Of a stretch of 64,000 nt of DNA, positions 51,786 through 61,917 are shown one piece after another; positions within the stretch are counted from its first letter, which is position 1; each line of letters opens with the position of its first letter. The position numbers and the translations under genes were made by a program. Below the pieces are notes generated by a model. That model saw only the letters and a list, made by a program, of their open reading frames with translations. It did not search any database and had not been told where the DNA came from. Source of the DNA: Kumtagia sp044326205 (GTDB lineage: Bacteria > Pseudomonadota > Alphaproteobacteria > Rhizobiales > Rhizobiaceae). Location: assembly GCF_044326205.1 (NCBI RefSeq), contig NZ_JBIRCY010000001.1, positions 310,001 through 374,000 of the forward strand, in the 5' to 3' direction.

Positions 51786-52580
51786 ATGGCATTGTTTGCC
51801 AAGGGATTGACGCTCGCTATCGCCGCCATGGCGGCGGTCGGCGTGTCGGCCGTGAGCGCCGAAGCCGCGTCGTGCGGCAAGAACGCCGCGGGTTTCGAGG
51901 CGTGGAAGGCCGAGTTCGCGCAGGAAGCGGCGGCGAACGGCGTAGGATCGAAGGGGCTGGCGGCGCTGGCGAAAACGTCCTACGCGACCAAGACGATTTC
52001 GGTCGACCGGGCGGTCCACAAGGCGTTCAGCGGGTCGGTCGATGCGTTCATGAAGCGGCGCGGCGGCGCGACGATCATCTCCAAGGGCCGGCAGCTCAAG
52101 AAGCAGAACGCGGCGCTCTTCGCCTCGATCGAGAAGAAGTATGGCGTGCCCGCAGGTCCGCTGCTTGCCATCTGGGGCATGGAAACCGGCTTCGGCGCCG
52201 CCATGGGCAACCAGAACACCGTCTCGGCGATCGTGACGCTGGCCTATGACTGCCGCCGTCCGGCCTTCTTCACGCCGCATGCCATTGCCGCACTCGAACT
52301 GGTTGATGCCGGTGTGTTGAGCTCGAGTTCTGTCGGCGCCGCGCATGGCGAGATGGGGCATACGCAATTCCTGCCCGGCAACGCGTTGAAGTATGGCGTC
52401 GGCAACCGGAACCTGCGCGACAAGTCGACGGCACTCGCCTCGACGGCGAACTTCCTGCGCGCCCACGGCTACAGCGGCGGGCCGGCAAGCGCCAATCGCG
52501 GCGCCATCGCGGGATGGAATTCGGCCTCGGTCTACCAGCAGGCGATCATCATCATGGCCGACGCTATCGACGGCAATTAA
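51786..52580 (+). CDS. MltB-type lytic murein transglycosylase
   Basis: A 264-residue periplasmic enzyme that cleaves peptidoglycan glycan strands. Signal peptide LTLAIAAMAAVGVSAVSAEAAS. The SLT_2 domain shows IWGMETGFGAAMGNQNTVSAI, with the catalytic Glu, then HGEMGHTQFLPGNALKYGV. The start at 51786 has AGGAG six bases upstream (ATG at 51780 is an alternative). Length is near the short form of the family; the C-terminal peptidoglycan-binding module of larger members is absent. Confidence 0.93.
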   Translation: MALFAKGLTLAIAAMAAVGVSAVSAEAASCGKNAAGFEAWKAEFAQEAAANGVGSKGLAALAKTSYATKTISVDRAVHKAFSGSVDAFMKRRGGATIISKGRQLKKQNAALFASIEKKYGVPAGPLLAIWGMETGFGAAMGNQNTVSAIVTLAYDCRRPAFFTPHAIAALELVDAGVLSSSSVGAAHGEMGHTQFLPGNALKYGVGNRNLRDKSTALASTANFLRAHGYSGGPASANRGAIAGWNSASVYQQAIIIMADAIDGN

Positions 52581-52583
52581 ATA

Positions 52584-52616
52584 CCTTCGCCCCTCGCTCC
52601 GTTCGCGGGGAGAAGG
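52584..52616 (+). terminator. hairpin past the lytic transglycosylase gene
   Basis: CCTTCGCCCC and GGGGAGAAGG pair with one mismatch, beginning four bases past the stop. No T-run follows. Probable terminator. Confidence 0.45.
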
Positions 52617-52694
52617 ATGTCGAACGCACCCCGGGGGGCCGGCAGGTAGCCGGCTTCCGACGAGGCCGGCCGGCGGTCACACCATGAATAACCT

Positions 52695-52859
52695 TAAAGC
52701 GCGTCGCGCCCAATCGGTCCCATTGTGCCGGAGACGGTTTGGGCCAAGGTCGAGGGCTTCGTCGCCGGCCGGGCTGGTGGCCCGGACAAGACGAAGCCCG
52801 ATGGGTTTGGGCCAAATCCGGCCCGGCAGAATGAGGCCGATTGGGCGCGACACGCTTTA
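52695..52859. repeat. 165-bp palindromic MITE-like intergenic element
   Basis: The ends TAAAGCGCGTCGCGCCCAAT (left) and its near-complement ATTGGGCGCGACACGCTTTA (right) form 22-24-bp terminal inverted repeats. Inside, CATTGTGCCGG pairs with CCGGCAGAATG, GGGCTTCGTC with GACGAAGCCC, and CCGGGC with GCCCGG. The whole element can fold into one long imperfect hairpin. It has no coding capacity. It resembles the palindromic intergenic elements (RIME-type) of rhizobia. Confidence 0.75.
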
Positions 52860-53076
52860 GGCCGCGGCTCACAAGCGATGACTAGCCATGCGCCATACGC
52901 TGTGAGGAAAGGTTTCGAGCCGCCGGCCGAACCGGCGTCACTTGTCTAGATGACCCAACGTAAGATTAGGAGTATCATCTTCCTTGGCGCGATCCTAGGA
53001 AAGCAGCCAACTCCGAAAGAGCGGGAGCTGTGCTCGTGCGACGCGCCGGCAAACCTGACGCTCGATGGAGGAGGTA

Positions 53077-53607
53077 ATGCGCATCCATTCAAGCTGTGTT
53101 TTTGTGGCAGCTATCGCTGTCGCCTGGGCATCCGCCGAGGCCGCAGCCGATATGAGCGATGAACAATTAATCGAGAATGCGATTTCGGCGGCCCCCGAGA
53201 CTGTCGGGAAAAACGCCGCCGTCGTGAACTGGGATATGAAGTCGCTCAGAAAGGGCACGAACGGCTTCACCTGCATTCCGGACGACCCCGCTACTCCCAC
53301 CGACGACCCGATGTGCACGGACGAGAACGGGATGGCGTGGATGCACGCCATCATGTCCAAGAGCGAGCCGCCCAAAGGCAAGGTCGCTTTCGCCTATATG
53401 TTGAAGGGGGGCAGTGGCGCCAGCAATACCGACCCCTTTGCAACCGCGCCGCCGGCCGGGGGCAAATGGATTGAAGACGGCCCCCACGTAATGGTCATGA
53501 ATTCGCCGGACATGATGGCCTTGTATCCCCACGAATGGGACCCGACACAGCCATATGTCATGTTCCCCGACACGCCCTATGCGCACCTGATGATTCCGGT
53601 GAAGTAA
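53077..53607 (+). CDS. periplasmic protein of unknown function
   Basis: A 176-residue exported protein: signal MRIHSSCVFVAAIAVAWASAEAAA, then a domain with two Cys (FTCIPD and PMCTD) that may pair. A Met/Pro-rich end follows (HVMVMNSPDMMALYPHEWDP, PYAHLMIPV). I do not recognise the family. GGAGG lies just before the ATG at 53077. A cytochrome c-556 gene follows by 61 bases on the same strand, so a redox role in the periplasm is possible. Confidence 0.75.
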   Translation: MRIHSSCVFVAAIAVAWASAEAAADMSDEQLIENAISAAPETVGKNAAVVNWDMKSLRKGTNGFTCIPDDPATPTDDPMCTDENGMAWMHAIMSKSEPPKGKVAFAYMLKGGSGASNTDPFATAPPAGGKWIEDGPHVMVMNSPDMMALYPHEWDPTQPYVMFPDTPYAHLMIPVK

Positions 53608-53668
53608 TCCAGCCAAGACCTGCCGCCCTGGCGCGGCGGCAGGCCACCCTCGCAAAGGGGACATCTGA

Positions 53669-54118
53669 TTGTTCAAGCTCGCGGCCATAGCGTTGGCAGC
53701 CGTGTTTGTCGCGGGCGGGGCTCTGGCGCACAAAGGGGCGACGGGAATCGTTGCCGAACGCATGGCGGCCATGAAGAACATGAGCAATGAGCTGAAGGCC
53801 ATCGGAGATATGCTCGCAGGAAATGCCCCGTTCGATGCGGCGGCGATGGTTCAGCACTCCGCCGCGCTCCACGAAAACTGCCACCGAACCACAACCTTGT
53901 TCCCGCCCGGCAGCATCGATCATCACAGCAGGGCCTTGCCGGCGATATGGGAAAAGCCGGACGCATTCCAGGAGGCAATGCAGCGGCTGCATAGCGCGAC
54001 AGAGACTTTTGTTGCGACAGCAACTCTCGGCAACAGAGCCGCGCTCGCGGCTTCTTTTGAACAGATCGGGAAAATCTGCACCGGCTGCCACGAGACGTTT
54101 CGGTCGCCCGAGAATTGA
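53669..54118 (+). CDS. cytochrome c-556 / c' family protein
   Basis: A 149-residue periplasmic c-type cytochrome. The signal is FKLAAIALAAVFVAGGALA. The four-helix cytochrome c' fold is followed by the heme site CTGCH near residues 137-141, close to the C-terminus as the family requires. An N-terminal Met (RMAAMKNMS) could be the sixth ligand, as in c-556. The start is TTG at 53669, with AAAGGGGACATCTGA upstream; no ATG fits. It is the second gene after the periplasmic protein at 53077. Confidence 0.88.
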   Translation: MFKLAAIALAAVFVAGGALAHKGATGIVAERMAAMKNMSNELKAIGDMLAGNAPFDAAAMVQHSAALHENCHRTTTLFPPGSIDHHSRALPAIWEKPDAFQEAMQRLHSATETFVATATLGNRAALAASFEQIGKICTGCHETFRSPEN

Positions 54119-54164
54119 CGCTCGTACCGCTAGTTGGCTGGCCTGTTGGATGTCGGTCTTTCGT

Positions 54165-55136
54165 CTACACCATGAATGGGTGCACGAAAGCCAGTTTGTA
54201 AGGCCCGCCGTCGACCTTCTCCGAAAGGCTGCGCTGCACGATCTTGATGGCCTGGGGCCAGCCCTGGTTGCCATCCATGGTCATGATCGTATCGCCGCTG
54301 ATCGAATAGACCATGCAGACGTGCTTCCAGTACCAGGGGCCGGAGGGGCGCTTCGATTCGTCCTCGCCCTTCCATTCGCTGGTGTTCGCCCGAACCAGGA
54401 CAATATCGGCGCGCGCCAGCTTCGTCGGATCGTAGCCTTCGTTCTTGGCGTCGACCCGCCACATGTTGACGGGGCTGCTCGGCTTGTACGCCCATTCGAT
54501 GGCGCGCTGCGGCGACCAGAGCACCTCGTCGCCGCCATTGGCGAAAGGATTGCTCTCGCCCTTGATGAAGGCGGCCTGGGCCCAGCACCAGTAGGCGAAG
54601 GCGCCGCACCAGTTCAGCGTCTCGCTCTTCATGTAGACGCCGAAACCGTTCTTGGAGTGGCCGATCGATATGGCGCTGTTCATCTGGTCACGCGCCACTT
54701 CGATCACCGCATCGCGAAGCGACAGTTTCTGCACGTCCTCGCGCAATTTGGTCGTGATTTCGCCGAGCGCGTTGCCGACCTGCCGGCATTCGTTGTTCGA
54801 CACCACCGTGATCGGCAACGGCTTGATCTGGTCGGCCCCGCCGCCAACCGCCCGCAGCACTGTGCTGCCGGCCTCCTTGGCGGTGAGCGTTATCTTGCGG
54901 ATCGTCTGCTCCTTTTCCCAGCCCGAGAGGCGGCCGTCCTTGTGCACGGCCGCGTCGTCGCCCGCCTCGGTGAAGACCTCGACGACGGATTTGCCGTCCT
55001 TTTCGTCCGTCTTGACCTCTAGGCCAGGGCCGGCAACCAGATGAAAGATGGTCGGCTTGCGCTTGACCGACATGACCAGCGTGTAGCGGTCCTCGTCGTA
55101 ACCCGCGCGGTCGTTGAAAATCCTGAGATGCGGCAC
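54165..55136 (-). CDS. CHAP/papain-like hydrolase candidate, orphan
   Basis: A 323-residue protein without signal peptide. The first 115 residues are strand-rich (TIFHLVAGPGLEVKT, TLTAKEAGSTVLRAVGG), Ig-like in appearance. The rest has a CHAP-type layout: Cys177 in LNWCGAFAYWCW, His272 in WYWKHVCMVYS and Asp288/Asn290 in MTMDGNQG. GTG at 55136 is the start, with GGAGG six bases upstream. It could be a peptidoglycan amidase or a secreted effector; export would need a non-Sec route. Activity is inferred. Confidence 0.78.
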   Translation of the reverse strand: MPHLRIFNDRAGYDEDRYTLVMSVKRKPTIFHLVAGPGLEVKTDEKDGKSVVEVFTEAGDDAAVHKDGRLSGWEKEQTIRKITLTAKEAGSTVLRAVGGGADQIKPLPITVVSNNECRQVGNALGEITTKLREDVQKLSLRDAVIEVARDQMNSAISIGHSKNGFGVYMKSETLNWCGAFAYWCWAQAAFIKGESNPFANGGDEVLWSPQRAIEWAYKPSSPVNMWRVDAKNEGYDPTKLARADIVLVRANTSEWKGEDESKRPSGPWYWKHVCMVYSISGDTIMTMDGNQGWPQAIKIVQRSLSEKVDGGPYKLAFVHPFMV

Positions 55137-55257
55137 CGCTTGCCTCCGCCATGGCTATCGACGGAGGGATAATGGAGCGGGTTGACGCGCACGGCAACCC
55201 GCAGGCGCGCCATAGGCAGCGTGTTCGCTCTATGGACGATGCGGAAAACCGCCGGGA

Positions 55258-56481
<1,224 letters not shown>

Positions 56482-56658
56482 GATGTCCCCGGATTTCCAA
56501 ATGCGGCCCGGCGGCCGGTTTTCGGCCGGCACTAATAGCAGGAATGCCTTGGCGGGCAAGGGTTGGCTGAAACCGGCATTGCCGCACCGCTGGACACAGC
56601 TTCGCGAGGAAGCCGCCCTTCAATAAACTCTTAATGATTCTCCCCGAACAGTTCCTGC

Positions 56659-57603
56659 GTGCCGATGACCTTTGCAAAAACAGTTCGCCCCGACCGCCTC
56701 GCATCCTCGCGCGGCCCGCTTGCCGGCGTTCTGCTAGCCGCTTCGCTGGGGATTTCCGCGCCAGCGCTTGCTTCCGACCGCTGGGAGGAGGCAGGCAGCG
56801 GCGCGGTCGCCATCCTGCCGGTTCCGGTCAAGGCGACGGCGATCACCGGCGGTTCGCTGGTCTGCGCCGAGCAGCGCTGGAGTTTTCGGCTGCGCACGGA
56901 CGACCGCGTCGCATCGTCGGGCTTTGTCCAGGCGAAACTGACGGTCGACGAAGAGTCCTTTCCGGTGATGGCCGAGCAACGGCCCGGCCTCATCACTGTG
57001 CCGATCGACTTCGCGATGATCGAGGGACTGAAATCCGGCGCCGGTCTGGCGATCAGCTTCGGCAGCGGTCCCGATTCGCCGGCAGCCACTTTCGCTCTGC
57101 GCGACTCGCGAAAAGTGCTGGAGGCGGTCGCGCCGCGCTGCAGCCAGGTCGACATGTCGGCCTTCGAGCAGGTCTCGCTTTCCGAGACCGACCCGGCCGT
57201 CGAGCGGGCGCGTCCGCTGCTGGCCGAGGAGACAAAACTCTTCCGCGAGGCCACCAGCGCCACGCCGAAACTGGCTGCCACGCATCTCGATCGCGGCGGG
57301 GGCCGCGAGATGCTGTTCGCGACGCTTTGCGGTTCGTCCTGGTACTACGGCCGCACCGGCTGCTCGCTGTTCGGTTATATCCGCCCCACGCCGGCGGACG
57401 AATGGCGACAGGCCTATAACAGCGAAGGCATGGGGCTCTACATCGACCCGAAAATTTCAAACGGCGGCTGGCCGGATCTGGTCACGCTGGAGCGAGGCGG
57501 CGTCGTGCAAATCCATTGGAAATGGAACGGCTCACAATACGAGCTTCGCGATCCGATGGTCGCCGGCGACGAGCCGACGAGCACGGGGGCGGTCACCCCC
57601 TGA
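56659..57603 (+). CDS. exported protein of unknown function
   Basis: A 314-residue product with an N-terminal signal (GPLAGVLLAASLGISAPALA), then a soluble domain with six cysteines, for example LVCAEQRW, APRCSQ and TLCGSSWYYGRTGCSLFGY. The end reads VQIHWKWNGSQYELRDP, a strand-rich finish typical of beta domains. No family is recognised. The start is GTG at 56659 or ATG at 56665; no clear ribosome site. It is divergent from argG. Confidence 0.75.
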   Translation: MPMTFAKTVRPDRLASSRGPLAGVLLAASLGISAPALASDRWEEAGSGAVAILPVPVKATAITGGSLVCAEQRWSFRLRTDDRVASSGFVQAKLTVDEESFPVMAEQRPGLITVPIDFAMIEGLKSGAGLAISFGSGPDSPAATFALRDSRKVLEAVAPRCSQVDMSAFEQVSLSETDPAVERARPLLAEETKLFREATSATPKLAATHLDRGGGREMLFATLCGSSWYYGRTGCSLFGYIRPTPADEWRQAYNSEGMGLYIDPKISNGGWPDLVTLERGGVVQIHWKWNGSQYELRDPMVAGDEPTSTGAVTP

Positions 57604-57732
57604 CGGCCCTGCCCGACGAGTGACGCGACGCCCGAGGCAGATTGGGACGAGGCGAAGCAAAGGAGCGTCGCGGACGGGATTGCGGGCCGAGACGACGGGC
57701 GCTAAGCAAGGCGCTTCCTCGCGAGGCCGTTC

Positions 57733-58374
57733 ATGACCTTCATCCCCGACGCTTCCACGATCGTCCAGTTCGCAATCGCCACCTTCATCATCGCGATCAC
57801 ACCCGGGCCGGACATGACGCTGTTCGTCGGCCGGGCGCTTTCCGAGGGCCGCGCAGCGGGGTTCGCCTGCATGTCCGGCGCGCTCACCGGCATCGTCATC
57901 CACACCGCGCTGGTGGCGCTCGGCCTGTCGGCGCTGATCGTCGCCTCGCCGCAGGCGTTTTTCGCGCTGAAGATTTTTGGCGCCGGCTATCTGGTCTGGC
58001 TGGCCTGGCAGGCGATCCGCAACGGCTCCGCCTTCTCGCCGGACGCCACGCCGCGCCCGCCGCGCTCGCTGGTGAAGAACTGGGCGACCGGCCTCGGCAT
58101 CAACCTGATGAACCCGAAGATCATCCTGTTCTTCATGACGTTTCTGCCGCAATTCGTCTCGGCCAGCGACCCGCACGCGCCGGGAAAGCTGTTCTTCCTC
58201 GGCATGATGTTCATCGTGCTGTCGATCCCGGTCACCGCTCCCATGGTGATCGCCGCCGACCGCTTTGCCGGCCTGCTGCGAAAAAGCCCCCGGGTCACGC
58301 GGATCGTCGACTATCTGTTCGCGGGGGTGTTTTCGGCCTTTGCGCTGAAGATTCTCACGGCGCAGGCGAAGTAG
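57733..58374 (+). CDS. LysE/RhtB family amino-acid exporter
   Basis: A 213-residue inner-membrane exporter with six hydrophobic helices. The family motif is TPGPDMTLFVGRALSEGRAAGFACMSGALTG near the N-terminus, then GAGYLVWLAWQAIR and GLGINLMNPKIILFFMTFLPQFV. Members export basic amino acids, homoserine lactone or threonine. Substrate unknown. Its stop is three bases from the convergent stop of the gene at 58378. Confidence 0.93.
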   Translation: MTFIPDASTIVQFAIATFIIAITPGPDMTLFVGRALSEGRAAGFACMSGALTGIVIHTALVALGLSALIVASPQAFFALKIFGAGYLVWLAWQAIRNGSAFSPDATPRPPRSLVKNWATGLGINLMNPKIILFFMTFLPQFVSASDPHAPGKLFFLGMMFIVLSIPVTAPMVIAADRFAGLLRKSPRVTRIVDYLFAGVFSAFALKILTAQAK

Positions 58375-58377
58375 CTG

Positions 58378-58806
58378 TTAAGAGAAGGTCTCTTTCAGTT
58401 CTCCAAGCGTGTTTTCCTTTGGCGGAACAAACAAGCGGCTGAGCGAAAACCTGCCATAGGCGTAGCCGCCAGCGAAGCCGCCCGCTGTCGCCGACAAAGA
58501 CAACGACCACTCGCCGAGCAGTAGGCCAATTGCTGCAAGCGCCGTTGCGCCCCCGGCAATGGCGAACATCAACGGCGCACGTCGGTGCAGCACGAGCGCC
58601 AAGAAATTGATGAGTATGAATCCCGGCCATGCGGTCAGGAAAGCCATCTCCATGGCAATGAAGCCAACCATCAAAAAGTCGGCGAATTCGACGCCATCCT
58701 CCTGAACGACGGCTATCGTTGCCGAGATCATGGAGGCGACAACTACCGCGATACAGTAGCCAAGGCCATATTTTGCCAAGAAGCGTAAGATGGGACGGAC
58801 AATCAT
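58378..58806 (-). CDS. hypothetical four-helix membrane protein
   Basis: A 142-residue membrane protein with about four hydrophobic helices (GYCIAVVVASMISATIAVV, GFILINFLALVL and others) and a basic/polar tail ending KENTLGELKETFS. GAGGAGTCAA precedes the ATG at 58806; the frame extends to 58854. No family recognised. It is convergent with the LysE gene and downstream of rlmN on the same strand. Confidence 0.7.
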   Translation of the reverse strand: MIVRPILRFLAKYGLGYCIAVVVASMISATIAVVQEDGVEFADFLMVGFIAMEMAFLTAWPGFILINFLALVLHRRAPLMFAIAGGATALAAIGLLLGEWSLSLSATAGGFAGGYAYGRFSLSRLFVPPKENTLGELKETFS

Positions 58807-58965
58807 TTGACTCCTCGCACCTGTGCCTAAGCCAGCGGAGATTGAAATCTCCACCCGAGGCGGCCTTATGACGGGAGCGCGCAGCTTCTATGCAAAAAAG
58901 CCGGAGATTTGGGAGGCGGCACCTACCCGCGCGACGCCCAATCAAGATATTCAGATTGAGGCTGA

Positions 58966-60198
58966 CTATTCCCCATGCCCGGCGATCATCATCGCTTCCA
59001 GGGCCAGCCGCTCGGTCTTCTTCATCCGCTCCGATTCCGACTTGAGCTGGCCGCAAGCGGCGAGGATGTCGCGGCCGCGCGGGGTGCGGATCGGCGAGGC
59101 GTAGCCGGCATTGTTGATGTAGTCGGCGAATTTCTCGATCGTCTCCCAGTCCGAGCACTGGTAGTTGGTTCCAGGCCAGGGGTTGAACGGGATCAGGTTG
59201 ATTTTTGCCGGGATGCCGCGCAGCAGCTTGACCAGCGCCTTGGCGTCGTCGAGCGAATCGTTGACGTCCTTCAGCATCACATATTCGAAGGTGATGCGGC
59301 GGGCGTTGGACAGGCCGGGATAGGCCTTGCAGGCGGCGATCAGCTCTTTCAACGGGTATTTCTTGTTAATCGGCACCAGCAGGTCGCGCAGGTCGTCGTT
59401 GGTGGCATGCAGCGAGATCGCCAGCATGACGCCGACCTCGGCGCCGGTGCGCGCGATTTCGGGCACCACGCCGGAAGTCGACAGCGTGATGCGGCGCTTC
59501 GACAGCGACAGGCCGTCGCCGTCGGAAGCGATCAGCAGCGCCTTCTTCACCGCCTCGAAATTGTAGAGCGGCTCGCCCATACCCATCATCACGATGTTGG
59601 AGACTTTTCGCCCTTCCGCCGGCACGATGGCGCCGTCCGGCGTGTCGCGGTCGGGGAAATCACCAAGCCGGTCGCGCGCCGTCAGAAGCTGCGCGAGGAT
59701 TTCTTCCGAAGTCAGGTTGCGCACCAGTTTTTGTGTGCCGGTATGGCAGAAGGAGCAGGTCAGCGTACAGCCGACCTGCGAGGAAATGCACAGCGTGCCG
59801 CGCCCTTCCTCGGGAATATAGACCGTCTCGATCTCGACCGGCCGTCCCGCCCCGCGCGGCGGAAACCGGAACAGCCATTTGCGCGTGCCGTCACTGGAAA
59901 TCTGCTCCTCGACGATCTCCGGCCGTCCGATGGAAAAATGCCTAGCGAGCGCGGCGCGCAAATCCTTCGAGATGTTGAACATATCGGCAAAATCGGAGAC
60001 GCCGCGCACATAAAGCCAGTGCCAGAGTTGCTGCACGCGCATCTTCGCCTGCCGCTCCGGCACGATGCCGGAGGCAACCAGCGTCTCCGCCATCTCGGCG
60101 CGGGTCAGGCCGATCAGCGACGGCTTTTCGGCGAGCGAAGGTTTTGCGCGCAAGGCGTCGCGCCGGTCGGGCGTGGTGAGGTCGAGGGTAAGCGTCAT
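58966..60198 (-). CDS. rlmN: 23S rRNA/tRNA adenine-C2 methyltransferase
   Basis: A 410-residue radical-SAM enzyme that makes 2-methyladenosine in 23S rRNA and some tRNAs. The cluster motif is CTLTCSFCHTGTQ (CxxxCxxC). MMGMGEPLYNFEAV and ITLSTSGVVPEI are the SAM and substrate blocks. The C-terminal ILAACGQL holds the methyl-carrying cysteine. The start at 60198 (MTLTLDLTTPD) gives a typical length; the frame extends to 60366. Confidence 0.96.
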   Translation of the reverse strand: MTLTLDLTTPDRRDALRAKPSLAEKPSLIGLTRAEMAETLVASGIVPERQAKMRVQQLWHWLYVRGVSDFADMFNISKDLRAALARHFSIGRPEIVEEQISSDGTRKWLFRFPPRGAGRPVEIETVYIPEEGRGTLCISSQVGCTLTCSFCHTGTQKLVRNLTSEEILAQLLTARDRLGDFPDRDTPDGAIVPAEGRKVSNIVMMGMGEPLYNFEAVKKALLIASDGDGLSLSKRRITLSTSGVVPEIARTGAEVGVMLAISLHATNDDLRDLLVPINKKYPLKELIAACKAYPGLSNARRITFEYVMLKDVNDSLDDAKALVKLLRGIPAKINLIPFNPWPGTNYQCSDWETIEKFADYINNAGYASPIRTPRGRDILAACGQLKSESERMKKTERLALEAMMIAGHGE

Positions 60199-60371
60199 GG
60201 CAAGCCTATATGGGGATGCCGCCGAAAATTCAAAGCGAACCGCCGCGCCATAGCATGAAGGGCGCGCCGCGTCACGGCCCGCCGGCATACACGGTACGGC
60301 AATCGCCCGAACCCTCAGGGGAAGTAGACGGGCAACGGGATTTTTCGACAGCAGGGAACGGCGCAAACGCC

Positions 60372-60446
60372 GGGGACAGTTTACTTTTCCGTCTGCGCCA
60401 GCCTCGAAGCTGGCTGCGCCCTTCCGCGGAAAAGTAAACTGTCCCC
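60372..60446. repeat. REP-type hairpin element
   Basis: The arms GGGGACAGTTTACTTTTCCG (60372-60391) and CGGAAAAGTAAACTGTCCCC (60427-60446) are perfect 20-bp inverted repeats. The spacer adds a nested stem GCCAGC/GCTGGC. The arm sequence matches a widespread bacterial REP-type motif (GGGACAGTTTACTTTTC). The element lies between rlmN and the gene at 60532, in a 333-bp gap that contains no other gene. Confidence 0.8.
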
Positions 60447-60531
60447 TGCATGCAGCCGTCTTCGTCGCCGAGGAGCGGAAAATTCCGCGCCGGCACTCGA
60501 TGCTTCGGCTTTCGTGTCAGGGGCCGTGCTG

Positions 60532-61479
60532 TCATGACGAGTTGCGCCTCGGCGGCTCCAGCGCGTCGTGCGCCATGGCATTGGCATGCGCCAGAATCTC
60601 GTCGACCTCACGGATGTTCTTGCGTTTCGGAACATCCGGATCGAAGCGCGGCAATCTTCCGCCGGGCGGCCGCCCGCGCCGCAGCGGCGAAAAACGCCGG
60701 AAGCGGACCGGGCCCGGCTTGCCGCTTGCCGCCGCCGCGTCGCGGGCTTGCTTGTCCCGTGCAAGACCTGCGTCGTTGCGCGCCTTCCAGCAGGCGAAAC
60801 GTTGTGCCTGACCGGGAAGATCGTCCAGCGCCCGACCAAGCGCATCCAGCCGCAAGGTCAGCTTTGCCGCATTGATCGGATCGTTCTGCGACGGCGGCGG
60901 CGGCAGGGGGATGCGTGGCGCATCGTCGTCGATCGACCGGATGCGCGGGGCGGCACGCGCCGGAACATAGTTGCGGCGGATGCGGAACGGATATTTCAGC
61001 GCATCGAGCAGCGAAAGGTTTTGTCCACGCGGCCTGGCGGCGCGGCGTTCGGCGGCTTTCAGTTCGGCTTCATAGCGGGCGAAGTCTTGCTTCGACAAGT
61101 TAACGGCGAGGCCGAGGCGGCGCATGGCGGCCACCGTGTCGGAAATTTTTGGTTTTGGCTTGCGCGGGCGGAACGGCGGCAAGTTGACCACGATGCCTTG
61201 CGCCGCCGCAATGATGAGGCGCCGCGCGGCGGATTCGGCGGGGCGCAAGAGCAGAAGAATGGCGCGGTAGAGGTGGCGTGGCAGGCAGAGCGCCGCGACC
61301 GGTTTTTTCCGCCCCGTCCTACCCGCTCGCCCCGGCCTTGGGGCAACAGCGGCTTCCCCGAGTACCAGCGACAGCGGCCTGCAAAAACCCATCTCGGCCA
61401 TGCCGACCAGCATCATGAGGATATGCTTCAACGCCTGCCGGTATCGCTCGATCGTTGCACTCGCGTCTCCAAACTCCAC
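60532..61479 (-). CDS. basic Arg/Pro-rich protein of unknown function
   Basis: A 315-residue protein, not recognised. The N-terminal half is helical and Leu/Ala-rich (IERYRQALKHILMMLVGMAEMG, then LPRHLYRAILLLLRPAES). The rest is basic and Pro/Arg-rich with low complexity (RFRRFSPLRRGRPPGGRLP). It may bind nucleic acid, but no motif shows this. GTG at 61479 is the start, with AAGGAGG five bases upstream. The longer frame to 61797 runs into a repeat. It is flanked by repeat elements on both sides. Confidence 0.7.
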   Translation of the reverse strand: MEFGDASATIERYRQALKHILMMLVGMAEMGFCRPLSLVLGEAAVAPRPGRAGRTGRKKPVAALCLPRHLYRAILLLLRPAESAARRLIIAAAQGIVVNLPPFRPRKPKPKISDTVAAMRRLGLAVNLSKQDFARYEAELKAAERRAARPRGQNLSLLDALKYPFRIRRNYVPARAAPRIRSIDDDAPRIPLPPPPSQNDPINAAKLTLRLDALGRALDDLPGQAQRFACWKARNDAGLARDKQARDAAAASGKPGPVRFRRFSPLRRGRPPGGRLPRFDPDVPKRKNIREVDEILAHANAMAHDALEPPRRNSS

Positions 61480-61695
61480 CGCCGCCTCCTTCCAGCACAG
61501 GCGGTAGCGATTGTAGCACCGATCGGGAGGGCGGGGATGAACTCCGGCAAAATTCTTGGCGTACGGCGGGTGGTGGTCGGTCAAAGCATTGAAAAGACTG
61601 GAGCGAGGTTTCGAAAAACAAAATATTTTGGGATGAAGCAGCTTTTTCCATCCCCGTTTTTCCGAAGGCTGATGACTCGTTCGCGCCCCACGACA

Positions 61696-61917
61696 CCGCG
61701 TCGCACTCCGTCCAACACCCCTCATCCGACCTCGCTTCGCTCGGCCCCCTTCTCCCACAAGGGGAGAAGGGGGAGCGCTGCCGTTTCGTCTCGGCAAATC
61801 TCCAACGTTGATGATTGGCGCTGAGGCAAGCGCAAAACTCCCCCTTCTCCCCCTGTGGGAGAAGGTGGCCTCGCGCAGCGAGGTCGGATGAGGGGTGCTG
61901 GACGGAGTGCGACGCGG
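61696..61917. repeat. 222-bp inverted-repeat element
   Basis: Two arms of about 80 bases, each reading GCGTCGCACTCCGTCCA-CACCCCTCATCCGACCTCGCT from the outside and ending in CTTCTCC-type tracts, are inverted around a centre of about 60 bases. The arms differ at a few sites. This is the rhizobial pattern of large palindromic intergenic repeats containing the ACCCCTCATCCG core. It is non-coding and lies upstream of the gene at 60532. The rest of 61480-62126 holds no gene. Confidence 0.75.
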
